DNA of 64,000 nt, taken from Acidimicrobiaceae bacterium (GTDB lineage Bacteria > Actinomycetota > Acidimicrobiia > Acidimicrobiales > RAAP-2). Shown piece after piece: positions 6,653-15,021 of the stretch (its first letter is position 1; every line of letters begins with the position of its first letter). The notes beneath the pieces are model-generated. The model was given only the letters and a program-made list of their open reading frames with translations. It was not told the origin of the DNA and searched no databases. The DNA lies in assembly GCA_003133325.1 (NCBI GenBank), contig PKXA01000022.1:1-64000 (forward strand), given 5' to 3'. The translations under genes were made by a program, and so were the position numbers.

Positions 6653-8002
6653 GTGGGCACTTACATTCCCCATACCGAAGACGAAGTTGCGAGCATGCTC
6701 GCCTTCTTGGGACTTTCCACCATCGACGAGCTCTTCGATGCCGTGCCCGAGGCACTGAGGCTCCAGCGTGGCCTGGAACTGGCCGATGGAGCCGGAGAGC
6801 CGGACGTACTCGCCCATATGGACGCCTACGCCGATCGCAACCTGGCCCGAAACGACCGGCTCCTGTGTTTCGCCGGAGGGGGTGCGTACGACCACGAGAT
6901 CCCGGCGGTGACGAAGGCCCTGGCCGGGCGGTCCGAGTTCGTCACGTCCTATACGCCCTATCAACCCGAAGTCGCGCAGGGGGTGTTGCAGGCGATGTTC
7001 GAATTCCAGACCCTGATCGCCCGACTCTTCGGGTTGCCGGTGGCCAATGCGTCGCTCTACGACGGAGCCAGCGCCACCGTTGAGGCAGTCAATCTGGGGG
7101 TAGCTGCCTCGGGACGCAGCACGGTGTGGGTATCGGAGGGGATCCATCCCCATTGGCGTCAGATGCTCACCACCTGCGCAGCCGGGACCGGGCACCGGCT
7201 TCGCACCGTCAACCTGGTTGACGGTGTCACCGTGTGGCCACGTGTTGAGGTTCCATCTGACGATCAGCCCGGAGTTCTCCTGGTTGGCTACCCGAACTAT
7301 CTGGGGTGCTTGGAAGACATCCCCGCCGCCCGCGCTGTGTGCGATGACACCGGGGCTCTTTTGGTGGTCGCCACAGACCCCGTGTCGTTGGGGCTGTTGA
7401 AATCACCGGGGGAATCAGGTGCAGATGTGGTGGTGGGGGAGGGGCAGATGTTCGGTACGGCACTCGGGTTCGGTGGTCCGTATCTGGGCCTCTTTGCCTG
7501 TGCCCAGTCGCACGTGAGACGGCTTCCCGGACGCTTGGTCGGAGAAACCGTGGACGTCGAAGGTCGACGCGCCTATGTCACCACCCTTCGGGCCCGCGAA
7601 CAGGACATCCGAAGGGAGAAGGCCACCTCCAATGTCTGCACCAACCAGACGTTGATGGCGGTCACCGCCGCGATTCAGCTGGGATGGCTGGGTACGGCCG
7701 GTTTGGCCGAGCTCGCGCTGCGATGTGCCAGAGCCACCCGCTATGCCCGGGATGCGCTGGTGGCGATCGATGGGGTGACCGCGTATGCCGATGCACCGGT
7801 GGTCCGAGAATTCGCGGTCCGGACCCCGATACCCGCCGACACGGTCGTCGAACGAATGGCCGACGCCGGGTTCCTGGCCGGTATCCCACTTGGAGACCAG
7901 TTCGACCAGGGTGAGCACGGATTGCTGATTGCGGTGACCGAACGCCGGACCCGGGATGAAATCGACGCCTACGTGGCGGCCTTCGCCAAGGCGGTGGCCT
8001 GA
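6653..8002 (+). CDS. gcvPA: Glycine dehydrogenase (decarboxylating) subunit 1
   Basis: A 449-aa N-terminal half of the split P protein. It begins GTYIPHTEDEVASML, typical of GcvPA, and contains AGGGAYDHEIP, TPYQPEVAQGVLQ and NASLYDGASA. With GcvPB it forms the PLP enzyme that decarboxylates glycine onto the H-protein lipoyl arm. Two GTG starts are possible. The one at 6644 lies only two bases from AAGGAG, while 6653 lies eleven bases from it, so I chose 6653. Its stop overlaps the gcvPB start (TGATG), a sign of translational coupling and equal subunit supply. Confidence 0.94.
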   Translation: MGTYIPHTEDEVASMLAFLGLSTIDELFDAVPEALRLQRGLELADGAGEPDVLAHMDAYADRNLARNDRLLCFAGGGAYDHEIPAVTKALAGRSEFVTSYTPYQPEVAQGVLQAMFEFQTLIARLFGLPVANASLYDGASATVEAVNLGVAASGRSTVWVSEGIHPHWRQMLTTCAAGTGHRLRTVNLVDGVTVWPRVEVPSDDQPGVLLVGYPNYLGCLEDIPAARAVCDDTGALLVVATDPVSLGLLKSPGESGADVVVGEGQMFGTALGFGGPYLGLFACAQSHVRRLPGRLVGETVDVEGRRAYVTTLRAREQDIRREKATSNVCTNQTLMAVTAAIQLGWLGTAGLAELALRCARATRYARDALVAIDGVTAYADAPVVREFAVRTPIPADTVVERMADAGFLAGIPLGDQFDQGEHGLLIAVTERRTRDEIDAYVAAFAKAVA

Positions 8003-9570
8003 TGGCCGGATCCAACCTCCTGAACGGACCGGCAGCCCCGGGAGGCAAGGCGACCAGTGCTCCACTGCTGGGGCGGGATACGGAGCCGACGCTCTTCGAG
8101 CTCTCCCATCCCGGACGCCGGGCATGGTCGTTCCGGACCACGGGAATCCCCGAACTCGACATTGAGGACCTGCTTCCGCGCGAGCATGTCCGGTCGGAGC
8201 CAGTTCCATTGGCCGAAGTGTCCGAACGTGATCTGGTGGCGCACTTCACCCGGCTATCCCATCGGCAGTTCTCGGTCGATCTCGGTGCCTACCCGCTGGG
8301 CTCGTGCACGATGAAGTACAACCCCAAGGTCTGCGACGCGGTGGCGGCCCTTCCCGGATTGGCCGGGGTCCACCCGGCAGCCCCGGCTTCGTTGACCCAG
8401 GGTTGGTTGGCTCTGATGGTTGAGGTGGAAGAGACGCTGTGCGAAATCACCGGCATGGCCGCCGCCACACTGCAGCCGGCCGCCGGAGCATCGGGCGAAC
8501 TCACCGGCCTGCTGCTGATGCGCGCCTGGCACCAGGCCCAGGGGGCTCCCCGCCACAAGGTGATCATTCCCGACTCCGCCCACGGCACCAATCCCGCCTC
8601 GGTCACCCTGGGCGGCTACGAAGTCGTGACCGTGCCCAGCGATGCCCGGGGTTGCGTCGACATGGAAGCACTGGCCTCGGTATTGGACGAGGACGTGGCT
8701 GGCATCATGCTGACCAATCCGAACACCCTCGGCCTCTTCGAAGAAGACATCGCCGCGATCGCCGCCGCGGTCCACAAGGTCGGTGGATTGCTCTACTACG
8801 ACGGTGCCAACCTGAATGCCATTCTCGGCGTGGTCCGGCCTGGCGACATGGGTTTCGACATCGTGCACATGAATCTGCACAAGACGTTCGCCACGCCCCA
8901 CGGTGGGGGAGGGCCCGGTGCCGGCCCGGTGGCGGTATCCGAACGACTGGTGCCATATCTGCCCGGTCCCCGACCCGAACGGGTGGAGGACGGAGCCGAG
9001 GGCAAGCCGACCTATCGGTGGTTCACGCCCGAACGCTCGATCGGGAGGATGCACTCGTGGCACGGCAACACCCTGGTGTTGGCCAGGGCATTGGCCTACA
9101 TTCTGGCAAACGGGGGCGACGGGTTGCGGAAGGTGGCGGAGATTGCCGTCCTCAACGCCAACTGGATCCGACAACGACTGTCGGGCACCTTCGACGTGCC
9201 GTTCGACCGACAGTGCATGCACGAGGTCGTGCTGTCGTCCCGAAACCTCAAACAGGCCCACGGCGTGCGCGCTCTCGACATAGCCAAACGCCTTTTGGAA
9301 GAAGGGTTCCACTCACCCACTGTCTACTTCCCACTCATTGTGGAGGAAGCCCTGATGATCGAACCGACCGAGACGGAGAGTCCCCAGACCCTCGAGGCGT
9401 TGGCCCGGGCCCTCGAGCTGATCGCCTACGAGGCGAATGAGCTGCCGGCCGGCTCGATGACCGAGGCACCCCGCAATACTCCCGTCCGCCGGGTCGATGA
9501 GGCCCGGGCCGCCCGAACCCTGATCCCCACTTTCGACGCCTCGGCGAGAAGTAGGCCTGACCCGTCATGA
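8002..9570 (+). CDS. gcvPB: Glycine dehydrogenase (decarboxylating) subunit 2
   Basis: A 522-aa C-terminal half of the split P protein that carries the PLP cofactor. The PLP-lysine motif HMNLHKTFATPHGGGGPG is intact, as are YPLGSCTMKYNP and PDSAHGTNPAS. It pairs with GcvPA in glycine decarboxylation. The N-terminus carries about 25 extra, low-complexity residues before the conserved domain. Start and stop overlap the neighbouring genes (TGATG upstream, ATGA downstream). Confidence 0.95.
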   Translation: MAGSNLLNGPAAPGGKATSAPLLGRDTEPTLFELSHPGRRAWSFRTTGIPELDIEDLLPREHVRSEPVPLAEVSERDLVAHFTRLSHRQFSVDLGAYPLGSCTMKYNPKVCDAVAALPGLAGVHPAAPASLTQGWLALMVEVEETLCEITGMAAATLQPAAGASGELTGLLLMRAWHQAQGAPRHKVIIPDSAHGTNPASVTLGGYEVVTVPSDARGCVDMEALASVLDEDVAGIMLTNPNTLGLFEEDIAAIAAAVHKVGGLLYYDGANLNAILGVVRPGDMGFDIVHMNLHKTFATPHGGGGPGAGPVAVSERLVPYLPGPRPERVEDGAEGKPTYRWFTPERSIGRMHSWHGNTLVLARALAYILANGGDGLRKVAEIAVLNANWIRQRLSGTFDVPFDRQCMHEVVLSSRNLKQAHGVRALDIAKRLLEEGFHSPTVYFPLIVEEALMIEPTETESPQTLEALARALELIAYEANELPAGSMTEAPRNTPVRRVDEARAARTLIPTFDASARSRPDPS

Positions 9571-10052
9571 AGGGCGGCATCTTGACCACCCGATTCGTCG
9601 GGCCCTACCTCCGATTCCATGCCTACATCTACGAACGCAGTGACGGGCGAATCGGAAAGCATTCGAACCGGGTGCCGGCCTTGTTGCTCACCACGACCGG
9701 TCGCAAATCAGGTGAGGCGCGAACCCACGGGCTCACCTATTGTCGCGACCGCGGCGATGTCATCGTGGTGGCGTCCAACGGGGGAAGTGACCGGCCCCCG
9801 GCCTGGCTGCTGAATCTGCAGGCGGAACCGCGGGTGAAGGTCCGACTGGGGCGCCAGATAGGGGGCGCCGCCGCCCGGGTGGCAACCCCCCAGGAGCGTG
9901 CGCAGTTGTGGCCGCTGGTCAACCGGACCAACCGGGGAATGGCCCTCCTGTTCCATCCTGGCGTGACCGGCCGGTATGACGTCTACCAACGCCACACCGC
10001 TCGGGAGATCGCGGTGGTGATCATTGCCCCGGACCGCCCCCAGGCAACCTGA
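9567..10052 (+). CDS. Deazaflavin (F420)-dependent nitroreductase-family protein
   Basis: A 161-aa Ddn/DUF385-type split beta-barrel protein. The family signature LLLTTTGRKSGEARTHGLTY is followed by VVASNGGSDRPPAWLLNLQA. Relatives in mycobacteria use reduced F420 to reduce quinones or nitro compounds, usually at the membrane. F420 use is inferred; some family members bind other flavins. It overlaps the gcvPB stop by four bases and so is read as the last gene of the glycine-cleavage operon, without an evident metabolic link. It converges with the SCO1-like gene. Confidence 0.88.
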   Translation: MKGGILTTRFVGPYLRFHAYIYERSDGRIGKHSNRVPALLLTTTGRKSGEARTHGLTYCRDRGDVIVVASNGGSDRPPAWLLNLQAEPRVKVRLGRQIGGAAARVATPQERAQLWPLVNRTNRGMALLFHPGVTGRYDVYQRHTAREIAVVIIAPDRPQAT

Positions 10053-10073
10053 CCGCCGATCCGGTCGGTGGAC

Positions 10074-10853
10074 TCAGGTGACAGCGGGAATGTTCTGATG
10101 CATGACCCAGCCGAGCACTGATAGGGCCTGGCCCACCGTCCAGGTCTGTCCATTGGCCCCTGGGTCATTCAGATTCTGCTTGCCTTGATCGTCGAGCATC
10201 CCGTCGAGGGCAGATGGCAGGGAGTGGGAGATCACATCGGGGGTGGCCGACGTCGCGAACTTCTCGTGACCGCTGGAGTCGATGATGAAAAACCCGTCCG
10301 AGTGATTGATGTCATAGGTCAGTGGCTGGTGGGTCCACCAGTCCATCTGCGGAGGCGAGCCTTCGGCCACCTTCTGGGCCAACACATAGAAGAATGCGTT
10401 CATGGCCGTCACATTGGCCTGGCTCCCGGTGAGCAATGTCCACGAGGCTCCGGCGAGTTTGGCGTAGGCAGCCAACCGGGCGGGCGAATCGCGTTCGGGG
10501 TCGACCGAGTACTCCACGATGGCCACCTGCTTGGTGAGACCCGCCTTGTCGATGGCGTGATGCATCAACAGAAGGTTCTCCGTGGTGAGCGGGCATACCT
10601 CTTGGCACAGCGACAACATCGGAGCCAGCACGATCGTCTTTCCCCGAAACGAGGCCAACGTCGTCGGGGTGCCGTTCTGGTCAACCAGCGGAATGGCCGG
10701 TACTGCCCGGTTCTGGATGATGCCCTGCGACGCGGAGGGAGGCCCGGGGAGCGAACTCGATGAGCACGCCGCCAGCGTGACCGCGGCCAGAACGCTCATT
10801 GCCAATGCGCGGCACATCTTCCACACCGACGGACGGGTACGAAGCGGCAACAC
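10074..10853 (-). CDS. SCO1/SenC-family lipoprotein
   Basis: A 259-aa exported thioredoxin-fold protein. The signal peptide ends in lipobox LAAC (cysteine near residue 30). The copper-binding CxxxC is present as SLCQEVCPLTT, and the distal histidine is in TYDINHSDGFFIID. SCO proteins deliver copper to the CuA centre of cytochrome c oxidase or act as thiol-disulfide reductases on the outer face of the membrane. No cytochrome oxidase gene is nearby in this window. A shorter start (Met13, MCRALAMSVL) is possible. The C-terminal roughly 40 residues are family-atypical. Confidence 0.87.
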   Translation of the reverse strand: MLPLRTRPSVWKMCRALAMSVLAAVTLAACSSSSLPGPPSASQGIIQNRAVPAIPLVDQNGTPTTLASFRGKTIVLAPMLSLCQEVCPLTTENLLLMHHAIDKAGLTKQVAIVEYSVDPERDSPARLAAYAKLAGASWTLLTGSQANVTAMNAFFYVLAQKVAEGSPPQMDWWTHQPLTYDINHSDGFFIIDSSGHEKFATSATPDVISHSLPSALDGMLDDQGKQNLNDPGANGQTWTVGQALSVLGWVMHQNIPAVT

Positions 10854-10923
10854 GGACAGTGAGGCTAGACAAACCCAAATCGATTGTCAGATCACCTCAG
10901 CACTTGGTTCCACCGAACATCGG

Positions 10924-11688
10924 TCAATCGAGCAGGTCGGGCTGCTCCCGCACGATGCGGTCGAAGAGGGGCCTGAAGCTGAACCAACCAGCCATGTGAG
11001 AACCAACTTGGCCTTGAGTCAACCGGGCCATCTCCGGATCGATGAGGACCGGCTCACCGGCGGCGGACGCCAGCAGCTGGGCCTGGCACGAGCGCTCCAT
11101 GGTGATGAACCACCACACCGCCTCGTCCACCGATTGTCCGACGGTCAACAGTCCGTGATTGCGGAGAATGGTCGCCTTGTTCTCACCGAGCGCGTGGGCA
11201 ATCCGCTTGCCTTCCTCGATATCGAGCACCACACCGGTGTAGTCGTCGAAGACCGAGTGGTCCTCGAAGAAAGCACACACATCCTGGGTGATCGGATCAA
11301 GAGGTTTACCGAGGGTGGCCCACGACTTTCCGTAGATTGAGTGGGCATGGGCAGCCGCCACGACGTCGGGGCGGGCCGCGTGCACCTGGGAGTGAATGGC
11401 GAACGCCGCGCCGTTGACCGGCTTGTCACCTTCGACGACCTTGCCCTCATGGTTGACCAGAATGAGGTCGGACACCCTGATATGCCCGAAGTGCATCCCG
11501 AACGGGTTCACCCAGAAGTGATCGAGGCGCTCGGGGTCCCTGGCCGTGATGTGCCCGGCCACACCTTCATCGAAGCCACACTTGGAGAACAGCCGGAATC
11601 CGGCAGCCAAGCGCTGCTTGCGGTGAATCCGCTCTTGGTCAGGTGAATCAAACACCAGGGACGGCGGAAGTTCGACGATTTCAGGCAT
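10924..11688 (-). CDS. Class II aldolase/adducin-domain protein
   Basis: A 254-aa protein of the class II aldolase/adducin fold. Metal-binding histidines appear in AAAHAHSIYGKSW and LRNHGLLTVG, and the domain opens with SKCGFDEGVAGHITARDPE. Family members include fuculose/ribulose-phosphate aldolases and epimerases with a zinc site; this longer, adducin-like subgroup has no agreed substrate. The domain spans most of the protein. It stands alone on the minus strand, 70 bp before the SCO1-like gene, and may be co-transcribed with it. Confidence 0.85.
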   Translation of the reverse strand: MPEIVELPPSLVFDSPDQERIHRKQRLAAGFRLFSKCGFDEGVAGHITARDPERLDHFWVNPFGMHFGHIRVSDLILVNHEGKVVEGDKPVNGAAFAIHSQVHAARPDVVAAAHAHSIYGKSWATLGKPLDPITQDVCAFFEDHSVFDDYTGVVLDIEEGKRIAHALGENKATILRNHGLLTVGQSVDEAVWWFITMERSCQAQLLASAAGEPVLIDPEMARLTQGQVGSHMAGWFSFRPLFDRIVREQPDLLD

Positions 11689-11836
11689 AGTTCCCCCTCG
11701 AAGAGACCGACGGGAACTCCCGATTTGGTTCGGGAGAACCGCTCACCCAGTCTACGCCTCGAACTGCCGCTCTTGTCCGCCGGATGGTGCGCCCCGCTCA
11801 GCCGTCACACGCACCTTTTGTTGTGGATGCCGATCC

Positions 11837-12637
11837 CTACGTTGGTGGATGGAACAGGCGATGGGCGACCGTCATTACCGATTGATCGAATACCGTCTGG
11901 GTGTCGACCGGTAATGCGGTGGTTTCGCTCTGTTCTTCCACGAAAGACAGGGCCCGTCCCGACTGCATGACCACCTCCTGGGACACGCTGACCTGGGTCT
12001 GCGCATCCTTGCCCGGCGCGGTCTGGGTCGCCACCGAGAAGGCAATTCCCTTGATGCCGGCCGGCAATGCCGGAGTCGGGACCGAGACAATCTCCTCCTG
12101 ACGGACAGTCTCATTGAACATCGCCGGTAGTACCCGGCTGAGGAACCCTTGGAGGCAGCTGGGGAAGGTGGAGGCGGAGTAGAGCGCATACGTCGCCTGG
12201 GCCTTGCCCAGAGTCCCGAACACAGCCACGGTGGATGAAATGGTGGCATTCCCGTCGGCAGCAGACGAGTACTGCGCCACGTTCTGGGCCACGGTTCCCG
12301 GCGGGGGAGAGCTCTCGAGGGATGCGATGAAGGTCCCCTTCAAAATCTGGCACCCAGCGGGAAGCGACGACACGATTCCGTTCACGATCTTCAGTTGCGA
12401 ATCACTTAATGACGCAGCCGCGGGGGTGGCGGAACCGGAAGGTGTCGACTGCGCTGACCAACCGGCAGGAAGATCCAGCTGCTTCAGGTTCGCCTGTTGG
12501 ACATAGCTCTGGGCATTCTTGAGCGACTGGGGCTCAGGCGTGCTGCACGCGGCCAGAACCATCACCAGGCCCGCCGAAGCGACAGCCAGTACCCGCCGGT
12601 ACGACGTGGATGGGTGGGCGACCCGGGTGATTCGCAT
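11837..12637 (-). CDS. Putative lipoprotein of unknown function
   Basis: A 266-aa secreted protein with a basic N-terminus, a hydrophobic core (VLAVASAGLVMVLAAC) and a lipobox cysteine near residue 31. The mature part is rich in Ser, Thr, Ala and Gln and has no domain I recognise; a pair of cysteines (AGCQ and FPSCLQG) may form a disulfide. The overall look recalls PknH-sensor-like or LppX-like surface lipoproteins, but this is only an impression. The gene is alone between the aldolase and MBL genes. Confidence 0.7.
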   Translation of the reverse strand: MRITRVAHPSTSYRRVLAVASAGLVMVLAACSTPEPQSLKNAQSYVQQANLKQLDLPAGWSAQSTPSGSATPAAASLSDSQLKIVNGIVSSLPAGCQILKGTFIASLESSPPPGTVAQNVAQYSSAADGNATISSTVAVFGTLGKAQATYALYSASTFPSCLQGFLSRVLPAMFNETVRQEEIVSVPTPALPAGIKGIAFSVATQTAPGKDAQTQVSVSQEVVMQSGRALSFVEEQSETTALPVDTQTVFDQSVMTVAHRLFHPPT

Positions 12638-12823
12638 GCCCAGAAACTAGGCGCTTACCCGTGCCTTGTTGGCCCGGCGGTCAAACGCCACCTTGGAACG
12701 CATCCCCGACCCGCCAAGTTCTCAACTCAGCCATGCGGTCCAGGGTCCATCAGATAGCCAAACAGGACGCAACCCCGCCCTTTCGGCCAACAGACGCCCT
12801 CCCGTGCGAACCCCCGGGCAGCG

Positions 12824-13708
12824 TCAGTGGGTTCCCGAGGAATCCGTCGCAACCGGCACCCAGCCTGGCTGCGACGTCGCCAAGATGAGGTCGAGCACGC
12901 TCTGGTCGGGTGCAGGTGGACGCTCCACTGTGGGGAGTTCCCGCAGCGTTGCCAGGGCCTCTGCGACCTTGCTGCCGGTAATCAGCGGGCTGTGTGCCGA
13001 GATGATGGTCGAGATCTCGAGATCGGAAAGACGCTGCACCTCGACCCCGAAGCGGTCTTTGTCGACCAGTCGCAGCCACGGTGCGATTGCATAGAACGCG
13101 AACATCGTCATGCCATTGGTCCAGAACTCATCGTCAAGCTCGGCGACGTCGCGGACGAGATTCCCGGCACCCTCACCGCCCGGCACGGGCGTGGCAAAGC
13201 AGTCGGCGGCCCAGTAGATGCCGGTCTTCGTGTCAAGCAATCCCCGGGTTGTCGGGGAATCGTAGAGCGGCGGTCGCACCACGGACATCTGGCGGTCACC
13301 GGCGTCGAATGTGGCCCCGTCGTCCAACCAGCGACAGCGCTCCAGCGGAAAATCGAACGCGTTGGTGTGACGTTCGACAATGGCCCAGTTGCATAACAGG
13401 GTGGCGTTCGGGCAGGCCTCCATGACCGCGTCGAGGTTGCCGACATGGTCGGCATCCTCGTGCGAAATAAAGACCCATCGGACCTCCATGGGATCTACCA
13501 AAGCGAAGGTATCCTCGAGCCAGACCCGCTGGTTGTGCCGCGAACCGGTGTCGATGAGCACGGGTTCCTTGGCCAGAATCACGGCAGAGTTGATATAGAC
13601 GGACAAGGGCTGCCCAAGGGTGTGCTGTACCTCGTGGATGAGGTAGGTGTCTAGGGTGACCTGGGTCGGACTCTGCCGATAGGTCGGCTCAGACAGAATG
13701 GTCGGCAT
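12824..13708 (-). CDS. Metallo-beta-lactamase-fold protein, ODP-like
   Basis: A 294-aa MBL-fold protein resembling the oxygen-binding diiron domain of flavodiiron proteins but without a flavodoxin domain. The metal motif is SHEDADHVGN, giving HxDxDH, where classical MBLs have HxHxDH and flavodiiron proteins HxExDH. Further ligands are suggested by AADCFATP and SAHSPLITG. I placed the start at 13708 because AGAGGTG lies just upstream, whereas the 13732 ATG has none. Possible roles are O2/NO binding or sensing, or hydrolysis; the substrate is unknown. Cytosolic, no signal peptide. Confidence 0.8.
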   Translation of the reverse strand: MPTILSEPTYRQSPTQVTLDTYLIHEVQHTLGQPLSVYINSAVILAKEPVLIDTGSRHNQRVWLEDTFALVDPMEVRWVFISHEDADHVGNLDAVMEACPNATLLCNWAIVERHTNAFDFPLERCRWLDDGATFDAGDRQMSVVRPPLYDSPTTRGLLDTKTGIYWAADCFATPVPGGEGAGNLVRDVAELDDEFWTNGMTMFAFYAIAPWLRLVDKDRFGVEVQRLSDLEISTIISAHSPLITGSKVAEALATLRELPTVERPPAPDQSVLDLILATSQPGWVPVATDSSGTH

Positions 13709-13732
13709 CGACACCTCTTTCCCGCGTGACAA

Positions 13733-14183
13733 CGCTACGTGTCTGCACGCTGGCCCTTTCAGTGGAGCCCGACCACAGATAGTGACACTCTACCTACTGA
13801 CAGCGGTGGGTGTCAACGCCTTTTGAGACGGTTTCTTCATTGATTTAGTGAGTTGGCGGCCTCCTCTGGTTGGTTGATCCACGCGACGGCTGGAAGCGCC
13901 GGTGGCGAGGGGATCTTGCGGACGAATCGTTCGGGGTGTTTGGGGATCCCGTGTTGGCCCAAATCGCTCGTCACTCGCCGGGAATCAGGCAGTGTCACCC
14001 CGTACTCAGCGTCCAGCATGTCTCGGTCCGAACCGTGATTCTCGTAGCAGGACATTGTCCATGCAGATTGCAAGCACCCACCCCGCGGACCGGCACCTGG
14101 GTCAACACAATTATGACTTTACATAATATACATTATAGGCGATTTAGGCGAAGCATGAACAGAGGTCCGCCCATCTTCGTCCT
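13733..14183. other. Gene-poor, partly AT-rich stretch
   Basis: No intact gene is seen. It holds a probable transposase remnant (13837-14073, minus) and, at about 14105-14145, an AT-rich patch unlike the rest of the window. The patch contains ATTATG/CATAAT as an inverted repeat and a TATAAT-like hexamer read on the minus strand. The base composition suggests foreign DNA or a decayed insertion. Confidence 0.5.
13837..14073 (-). pseudogene. Fragment of transposase/integrase C-terminus
   Basis: The 78-aa frame ends in GIPKHPERFVRKIPSPPALP followed by AVAWINQPEE. This resembles, from memory, the C-terminal tail of DDE integrase-type transposases common in actinobacteria (HPERFVR-x-PPxPPxLPxxAWINxP). 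The catalytic DDE core is absent upstream, and the preceding residues do not fit the family, so this is a broken remnant at best. No terminal inverted repeats were found. Confidence 0.4.
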
Positions 14184-14516
14184 CTACTGCCTCACCGGCT
14201 CCACCACGAAGCCCGTAAGCTCCCTGGCTGCTTCGTAGAGGTGCTCGAATGCCTGCTGGTATGCCTTCGGGCCACGAGAGCCATCGAGATCGGCGTCGAC
14301 GTCCTCGATGGCTGACTCCAGGCGATATAGCCTGTCGTGCAACCGGTCCAGTTCCCGTTCTGCCACGATCACCTGGCCGGCCGGCACGTGCAATGCATTG
14401 GCCCGGCGGCGGGCCTCGTAAGCCCTTTGGCGATGGGAGGGGCTACAGAATCGCCGTGGGCGACCGGGACCGGCTTGATGAGCCATCGGACGCCGGCACC
14501 AGCCGCACCGATCCAT
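14184..14516 (-). CDS. Small cysteine/histidine-motif protein, unknown
   Basis: A 110-aa basic protein. The N-terminus has a zinc-ribbon-like pattern (MDRCGWCRRP, then RRFCSPSHRQRAYEARRRA), where the expected fourth cysteine is replaced by His, followed by a charged helical region (LDRLHDRLYRLESAIEDVDADL). Proteins of this shape are, from memory, frequent hypothetical proteins in actinobacteria. The ORF extends much further upstream (to 14834) but that part is low-complexity. I start at the ATG at 14516; an upstream GTG at 14534 is also possible. DNA or RNA binding is a guess. Confidence 0.6.
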   Translation of the reverse strand: MDRCGWCRRPMAHQAGPGRPRRFCSPSHRQRAYEARRRANALHVPAGQVIVAERELDRLHDRLYRLESAIEDVDADLDGSRGPKAYQQAFEHLYEAARELTGFVVEPVRQ

Positions 14517-14766
14517 CTCTGATGATTTCGTCACGGTGATGATATTATCGCCAATTGCGCCGCCGTCGGTGCGAGGTTGCTCAAGTCCAGTGGATGATCC
14601 CGAGGAGCCGGTGCGATCCGAATTGCCGCCATGGCTGCCGCTGGCCCCCGACATGCCGGCCCACCCCCGTTGCAGGGTGGATGACAAACTTCGGGACTGG
14701 AGTGCCGTCATTGGTGTCGGCATCGCCCGACCGCACGATCTCGATCGCATCTGACGGTAAAGTCGG

Positions 14767-15021
14767 GTGAGGAGTGTTGCGTTGGAAGCCAATTCGTACG
14801 ACCACCCATTTGATAGCGATGCGTACATCCGCACCTGCGGGAGATGTGGCCGACAGACTGCGCCCCGATGGTCCGAGTCATCGAGTCTCGAGGAGGCCCG
14901 TCGGTTGGGTTGGCGACGGGTGGCGGCCTCGGATCGGCCCGGCGCCCACCGGCTCGACCTCTGTGGTGACTGTGCTGGCGATGCGGGTTACGGCCCTCCC
15001 CTGGCCAGTTGGGGTTATTGA
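14767..15021 (+). CDS. Small double-CxxC protein, unknown
   Basis: An 84-aa frame with a GTG start. It has two cysteine pairs, RTCGRCGRQ near residue 24 and LDLCGDCAGD near residue 66, compatible with a single zinc ribbon. In between is a helix EEARRLGWRRVA. No family was recognised. It diverges from the previous cysteine-motif gene and its stop overlaps the end of the convergent nitroreductase gene by 7 bp. The paired CxxC motifs on an otherwise free strand are my main reason to call it. Confidence 0.45.
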   Translation: MRSVALEANSYDHPFDSDAYIRTCGRCGRQTAPRWSESSSLEEARRLGWRRVAASDRPGAHRLDLCGDCAGDAGYGPPLASWGY

